From positions 1 through 8,413 of the forward strand of contig RFIM01000127.1 in assembly GCA_003695215.1 (NCBI GenBank): DNA of 8,413 bases, given 5' to 3'. The position numbers and the translations under genes were made by a program. The stretch's first letter is position 1; every line of letters begins with the position of its first letter. The notes beneath the pieces were generated by a model. That model worked only from the letters and a program-made list of their open reading frames with translations, was not told the DNA's origin and made no database searches. This DNA comes from Chloroflexota bacterium. Lineage in GTDB: Bacteria > Chloroflexota > Anaerolineae > Aggregatilineales > UBA2796. Positions 5,743 to 8,413 of this stretch are shown one piece after another.

Positions 5743-5757
5743 ACGGGCGGTTTTTTT
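5726..5757 (+). terminator. Strong intrinsic terminator T1 of the ilv attenuator
   Basis: CCGCCCG (5732-5738) and CGGGCGG (5744-5750) form a 7-bp GC-rich stem with loop ACCGA, followed by seven T residues (5751-5757). Five A residues before the stem could extend it by pairing with the T tract and make it bidirectional. It lies 24 nt after the leader peptide stop and upstream of ilvB. Confidence 0.9.
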
Positions 5758-5798
5758 GTGCCAAGTTTTCACATCCAATCTGAGAGGAGTCAAAAGCC

Positions 5799-5987
5799 AT
5801 GTTGTACCCTGACACGCTACGCGATGAAGCCCTGTTGGAGATGCACAGCCATACTAGCCCTTGGACCGAACTGTTCCAAGACGAGACAGCTGACCGCGCC
5901 TCTGAAGCGGCTTTCAGCGCGTCTTATGACGCCGCTGAAGAAGAACGACCGACGCATGAGGCGCTTTCTGCTATCTTCCAGGGCTGA
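5799..5987 (+). CDS. Small acidic protein or second leader ORF of unknown function, 62 aa
   Basis: ATG 5799 is preceded by GAGAGGAG (5782-5789) with a 9-nt gap, the best ribosome binding site around ilvB, which supports real translation. The product is acidic: about fourteen Asp/Glu, three Arg and no Lys. It has no transmembrane segment, no Cys and no recognised motif apart from an early His-Ser-His and a Ser-Pro-Trp. It lies between the T1 attenuator and ilvB and ends 53 nt before the ilvB ATG. Its TGA stop (5985-5987) falls inside the 3' arm of the second terminator hairpin, so a ribosome finishing here would hinder that hairpin. It could be a small conserved protein of the ilv operon or a translation-sensing leader; I cannot tell which. 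Confidence 0.6.
   Translation: MLYPDTLRDEALLEMHSHTSPWTELFQDETADRASEAAFSASYDAAEEERPTHEALSAIFQG
5911..5940 (+). promoter_or_regulatory. Hairpin inside the 62-codon ORF with an alternative partner in T2
   Basis: The stretches 5912-5923 and 5928-5940 can form a 12-pair stem with one bulged C (5933), one wobble and loop TTAT. The same 5' arm (GCTTTCAGC, 5910-5918) is perfectly complementary over 9 bp to GCTGAAAGC (5983-5991), which lies in the 3' arm of the T2 terminator. It can therefore act as a competitor of T2. Confidence 0.45.
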
Positions 5988-6002
5988 AAGCGCGCTCTTT
6001 TT
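5958..6002 (+). terminator. Intrinsic terminator-like hairpin T2 just before ilvB
   Basis: GAG-GCGCTTTC (5958-5968) pairs with GAAAGCGC-G-CTC (5986-5997): 11 bp with one bulged G and a 17-nt loop. TTTTT (5998-6002) follows the stem directly. It overlaps the stop codon of the 62-codon ORF and ends 38 nt before the ilvB ATG. It may terminate a short transcript or act as a second, translation-sensitive attenuator. Confidence 0.65.
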
Positions 6003-6040
6003 ATCAGGTGGGGAAAATCGAAGCAAAGGCGGAACAAGCT

Positions 6041-7768
6041 ATGGAATTAACAGGCGCAGAAATCATCTGGGAATGCCTGCTGCGCGAAGGTGTTGAGATC
6101 GTCTATGGCTATCCGGGCGGCGCCATCCTGCCGACCTACGATGCGCTGACCAAGTATCAAGATCGGGTGCGCCATGTGCTGGTGCGCCATGAGCAAGGCG
6201 CCACGCACATGGCCGATGGCTACGCGCGCATCACTGGCAAGGTCGGCGTAGCTATGGCGACCAGCGGCCCAGGCGCCACGAACATGGTCACGGGCATTGC
6301 CACTGCCATGATGGACTCAGTGCCGCTAGTGTGCATCACTGGGCAAGTGCCAAGCACTGTGCTTGGCTCGGATGCCTTCCAGGAGACGGATATCACAGGC
6401 ATCACTTTGCCGATCACCAAGCACAACTTCCTGGTCACGCACGTCAGCCAAATCGCGCCCGCCTTGCGCAAAGCCTTCCACATTGCGCGCACAGGCCGCC
6501 CTGGCCCAGTGCTGGTGGACATCACTAAAGATGCGCAGAACCAGAAAATGGATTTCGTCTACCCGACTGAGCCGATTCGGCTGCGCGGCTACGTGCCGCC
6601 TTCGGCAGCCACGCCCGATCAGATCGAGCGCGCCTTGGCGTTGATCAAAAGCGCCGAGCGCCCGCTGATCTTGGCAGGGCACGGCGTGATGATGAGCGGC
6701 GCTGAGCGCCAACTGCTGGAGCTGGCTGAACGCGCACAAATCCCTGTGGCACTGACCCTGCTGGGCAAGGGCGCCATGCCTGAAGGCCATCCGCTATGCC
6801 TTGGCATGATGGGCATGCATGGCGCAGCCGCTGTGAACCAAGCTATCCAGAGCGCTGATTTGCTGCTCGCCTTCGGCATGCGCTTCGACGACCGCGTGAC
6901 AGGCAATTTGCGCACCTACTCGCCCAATTCGCGCAAGATTCACATTGACATTGACGCTAGCGAGCTGAACAAGAACGTCAAAGTCGACGTCGGCATCGCG
7001 GGCGATCTGCGCACAGTGCTGGATCAGCTCTTGCCGCACGTGCCAAGCCTCAGCCACGCCGCTTGGCTCAACCAAATTCGCGATTGGCAAGAAGAGACCG
7101 ACGAGCGCGATATCATCCACTATGTCGCGCCGAGCGACAAGCTCTATGCTGCGCACGCCATTCGCGACCTGTGGGCAGCCACTAACGGCGAGGCAGTCGT
7201 GGTCACGGACGTCGGCCAGCACCAGATGTGGACGGCGCAGTACTACTTGAATCAGCGGCCGCGCACTTTGATCACCAGCGGCGGGCTCGGGACGATGGGC
7301 TTTGGCTTCCCAGCGGCTATCGGCGTGAAGATGGGCGCGCCGCACGAGACAGTCTGGGCGATCGTAGGCGATGGCGGTTTCCAGATGACCCTGTGCGAGC
7401 TGGCGACAGCCGCGCAAGAGAATGTGGACGTCAATGTGGCGATCATCAATAACGCCTATCTGGGCATGGTGCGCCAATGGCAGGAGTTCTTCCACGGCGA
7501 GCGCTACAATGCCACACCTATGCACAATCCTGACTTCGTGAAATTGGCAGAGGCCTACGGCATTGCGGCGCGCCGCGTGCGCACGCGCGCCGAGATTCCG
7601 GAGGCTGTTGCTTGGGCGCACAGCATCAAAGGCCCAACAGTGGTCGAATTCCAGGTCGAGAAGGAAGATATCGTCTATCCAATGGTGCCAGCCGGCGCCG
7701 ACCTGGACAAGATGATTCGGCGCCCAGTGCCGCAACGCAACCTGCCGGATTGGTCGGAGAATCACTAG
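6041..7768 (+). CDS. ilvB: Acetolactate synthase (acetohydroxyacid synthase) large catalytic subunit
   Basis: This ThDP-, Mg- and FAD-dependent enzyme joins two pyruvates to acetolactate, or pyruvate and 2-oxobutyrate to acetohydroxybutyrate. It catalyses the first shared step of valine, leucine and isoleucine synthesis in the cytosol. The 575 residues show the full family layout. The N-terminal ThDP domain has Gly-Tyr-Pro-Gly-Gly-Ala (23-28) and catalytic Glu51 in Arg-His-Glu-Gln-Gly-Ala. The central FAD/Rossmann domain includes Gly-Met-Arg-Phe-Asp-Asp-Arg-Val-Thr-Gly (279-288). The C-terminal ThDP domain has Gly-Asp-Gly (443-445) and Asn-Asn (470-471) for Mg, then Met-Val-Arg-Gln-Trp-Gln (476-481). 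ATG 6041 is preferred because it matches the usual family N-terminus (Met-Glu-Leu-Thr-Gly-Ala-Glu) and follows AAAGGCGGAA; a GTG at 6008 would add 11 unusual residues. Expression should depend on the T1 and T2 structures upstream. ilvN follows after 125 nt. Confidence 0.97.
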   Translation: MELTGAEIIWECLLREGVEIVYGYPGGAILPTYDALTKYQDRVRHVLVRHEQGATHMADGYARITGKVGVAMATSGPGATNMVTGIATAMMDSVPLVCITGQVPSTVLGSDAFQETDITGITLPITKHNFLVTHVSQIAPALRKAFHIARTGRPGPVLVDITKDAQNQKMDFVYPTEPIRLRGYVPPSAATPDQIERALALIKSAERPLILAGHGVMMSGAERQLLELAERAQIPVALTLLGKGAMPEGHPLCLGMMGMHGAAAVNQAIQSADLLLAFGMRFDDRVTGNLRTYSPNSRKIHIDIDASELNKNVKVDVGIAGDLRTVLDQLLPHVPSLSHAAWLNQIRDWQEETDERDIIHYVAPSDKLYAAHAIRDLWAATNGEAVVVTDVGQHQMWTAQYYLNQRPRTLITSGGLGTMGFGFPAAIGVKMGAPHETVWAIVGDGGFQMTLCELATAAQENVDVNVAIINNAYLGMVRQWQEFFHGERYNATPMHNPDFVKLAEAYGIAARRVRTRAEIPEAVAWAHSIKGPTVVEFQVEKEDIVYPMVPAGADLDKMIRRPVPQRNLPDWSENH

Positions 7769-7777
7769 CGGCAGCTA

Positions 7778-7806
7778 GAGCAGGCAGCTGTATCATCTGC
7801 CTGCTC
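7778..7806 (+). repeat. Perfect 10-bp hairpin in the ilvB-ilvN gap
   Basis: GAGCAGGCAG (7778-7787) and CTGCCTGCTC (7797-7806) pair perfectly with a 9-nt loop, starting 9 nt after the ilvB stop. No T tract follows, so it is unlikely to be an efficient intrinsic terminator. It may stabilise or process the 3' end of the ilvB message. Confidence 0.6.
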
Positions 7807-7809
7807 GCA

Positions 7810-7837
7810 ACGCCAAAGCCAAGGCAAGCCTTGGCGT
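7810..7837 (+). repeat. Second hairpin with two alternative registers in the ilvB-ilvN gap
   Basis: GCCAAGG (7818-7824) and CCTTGGC (7829-7835) form a 7-bp stem with loop CAAG. Alternatively, ACGCCAA (7810-7816) pairs with the same 3' side, TTGGCGT (7831-7837). It is followed by GCCTTCTC, with no T run. The rest of the 125-nt gap (7769-7893) shows only the ilvN ribosome binding site. Confidence 0.5.
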
Positions 7838-7893
7838 GCCTTCTCTGAGCTCAACTTTTCGCTAACCGAAGCCTTCAAAGGATTGGATTGCGC

Positions 7894-8388
7894 ATGAAAC
7901 ACACACTGGTTGCCCTTGTGGAGAACGAACCCGGCGTGCTGAACCGCGTCGCTAGCTTATTCCGCCGTCGGAATTTCAATATCGATAGCCTGACTGTCGG
8001 CCGTACCGAAGACCCGAATATCTCGCGCATGACCATTGTGCTGGATAGCAGCGTCACGCGCGTGGATCAAGTCCAGAAGAATCTGTACAAGCTGGTCAAC
8101 GTGATCCAGGTTTGCGAAGTGACGCATCAGCCCTTTGTCAGCCGCGATTTGGCCTTGGTGAAAGTGCGCGCTTCGGCGCAGGCAGCTGTGATCGCTAGCC
8201 AATTCGGCGCGCGCATCGTTGACCATAGCGATGAGATGATGATCCTCGATTTGAGCGATGAGGAAGAGCGCGTCGAGCAGTTCATCGAGGCGCTGCGCCC
8301 GCACGGCATCATCGAGTTAGTGCGGACAGGCATAGTGGCAATGGGACGCGGCAAGCAGATTGTGCAGCCGCAAGAGTCTTTCGCCTGA
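7894..8388 (+). CDS. ilvN: Acetolactate synthase small regulatory subunit
   Basis: The 164 residues match the usual small-subunit length (about 160-165). The N-terminal ACT domain (about 3-77) begins with the family signature Val-Glu-Asn-Glu-Pro-Gly-Val-Leu (9-16), followed by Phe-Arg-Arg-Arg-Asn-Phe-Asn-Ile-Asp (23-31). The ACT pair normally binds valine and gives feedback inhibition. The C-terminal domain (about 80-158) contains Arg-Asp-Leu-Ala-Leu-Val-Lys-Val (84-91) and the typical late Arg-Thr-Gly-x-Val-Ala-Met-Gly-Arg-Gly (144-153); it activates the large subunit. Start ATG 7894 fits the family N-terminus and has GGA 6 nt before it and AAAGGA (7877-7882) 11 nt before. An in-frame TTG at 7888 is 5 nt after AAAGGA and is a real alternative adding two residues. 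The gene could equally be named ilvH. Confidence 0.95.
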   Translation: MKHTLVALVENEPGVLNRVASLFRRRNFNIDSLTVGRTEDPNISRMTIVLDSSVTRVDQVQKNLYKLVNVIQVCEVTHQPFVSRDLALVKVRASAQAAVIASQFGARIVDHSDEMMILDLSDEEERVEQFIEALRPHGIIELVRTGIVAMGRGKQIVQPQESFA

Positions 8389-8397
8389 TTTCACCTG

Positions 8398-8403
8398 AAG
8401 GAG
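8398..8403 (+). promoter_or_regulatory. Ribosome binding site for a further operon gene beyond the window
   Basis: AAGGAG lies 9 nt after the ilvN stop. Its start codon is either TTG 8407 (only 3 nt away) or, more likely, just beyond the edge. In many bacteria the next gene would be ilvC or leuA; that identity is inference only. Confidence 0.5.
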
Positions 8404-8413
8404 ATATTGCATC

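Noticed and set aside
5438..5760. T-box riboswitch upstream of ilvB
   Set aside because: I found no T-box consensus or specifier-loop arrangement. The translated Leu/Ile/Val-rich leader with mutually exclusive hairpins explains the region better.
5404..5815. Other open frames on either strand between the SLATT-like pair and the 62-codon ORF
   Set aside because: They lack ribosome binding sites, run through promoters and the strong T1 terminator, and have compositions unlike real proteins. Only the leader peptide frame was kept.
6008..6040. GTG start for ilvB adding 11 residues
   Set aside because: The extra residues are unlike family N-termini, and the GTG lies within a few bases of the T2 hairpin. 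ATG 6041 has a purine-rich site and the expected Met-Glu-Leu-Thr-Gly start.
6794..7765. Long 323-codon open frame opposite ilvB
   Set aside because: It is a mirror of ilvB codon bias: His/Ala/Val-rich, no family resemblance, no ribosome binding site. The plus-strand ilvB is unambiguous.

Overview
The window looks like a chromosomal segment of a moderately GC-rich bacterium. The best guess is Chloroflexota (Anaerolineae-like). The reasons are an Flp-like pilin with a Gly-Gln-Gly-Leu-x-Glu-Tyr leader junction, a single-pass surface protein with a long Pro/Thr-rich linker, and clean sigma70-type promoters in a GC-rich background. This assignment is inference; no rRNA or other phylogenetic marker is present. 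No tRNA, CRISPR array, transposase or integrase was seen.

Left part (1-3922). The 5' end of a membrane-anchored protein of unknown function (minus strand, partial) diverges from a two-gene unit made of a small Cys/His-rich zinc-binding protein and a UPF0104/LPG-synthase-TM-type integral membrane protein. A near-consensus promoter embedded in the stop codon of the latter (TTGACT, 17 nt, TATAAT) drives a class III signal-peptide pilin and a 509-aa type II membrane protein with a Pro/Thr-rich stalk.

Middle (3923-5460). Two overlapping minus-strand genes encode two-helix membrane proteins that resemble the SLATT/DUF4231 group, which is known from nucleotide-signal-dependent conflict systems. They have their own promoter. 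No nucleotide synthase or SLOG-type sensor lies in the window.

Right part (5460-8413). This is the start of a branched-chain amino acid operon: ilvB (acetolactate synthase large subunit), ilvN (regulatory subunit), and a ribosome binding site for a further gene just past the end. Upstream is what reads as a complete transcription attenuator. A roughly 38-codon leader peptide is packed with Leu, Ile and Val codons. A hairpin carries the tandem Ile codons in its loop. A 9-bp antiterminator pairing can replace the terminator, which is a strong intrinsic terminator with a T7 tract. Between this attenuator and ilvB lies a 62-codon ORF with a good ribosome binding site. Its stop codon sits inside a second intrinsic-terminator-like hairpin, so ilvB appears to lie behind two terminators in series, the second probably sensitive to translation of the small ORF. 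This regulatory region is the most notable content of the window.
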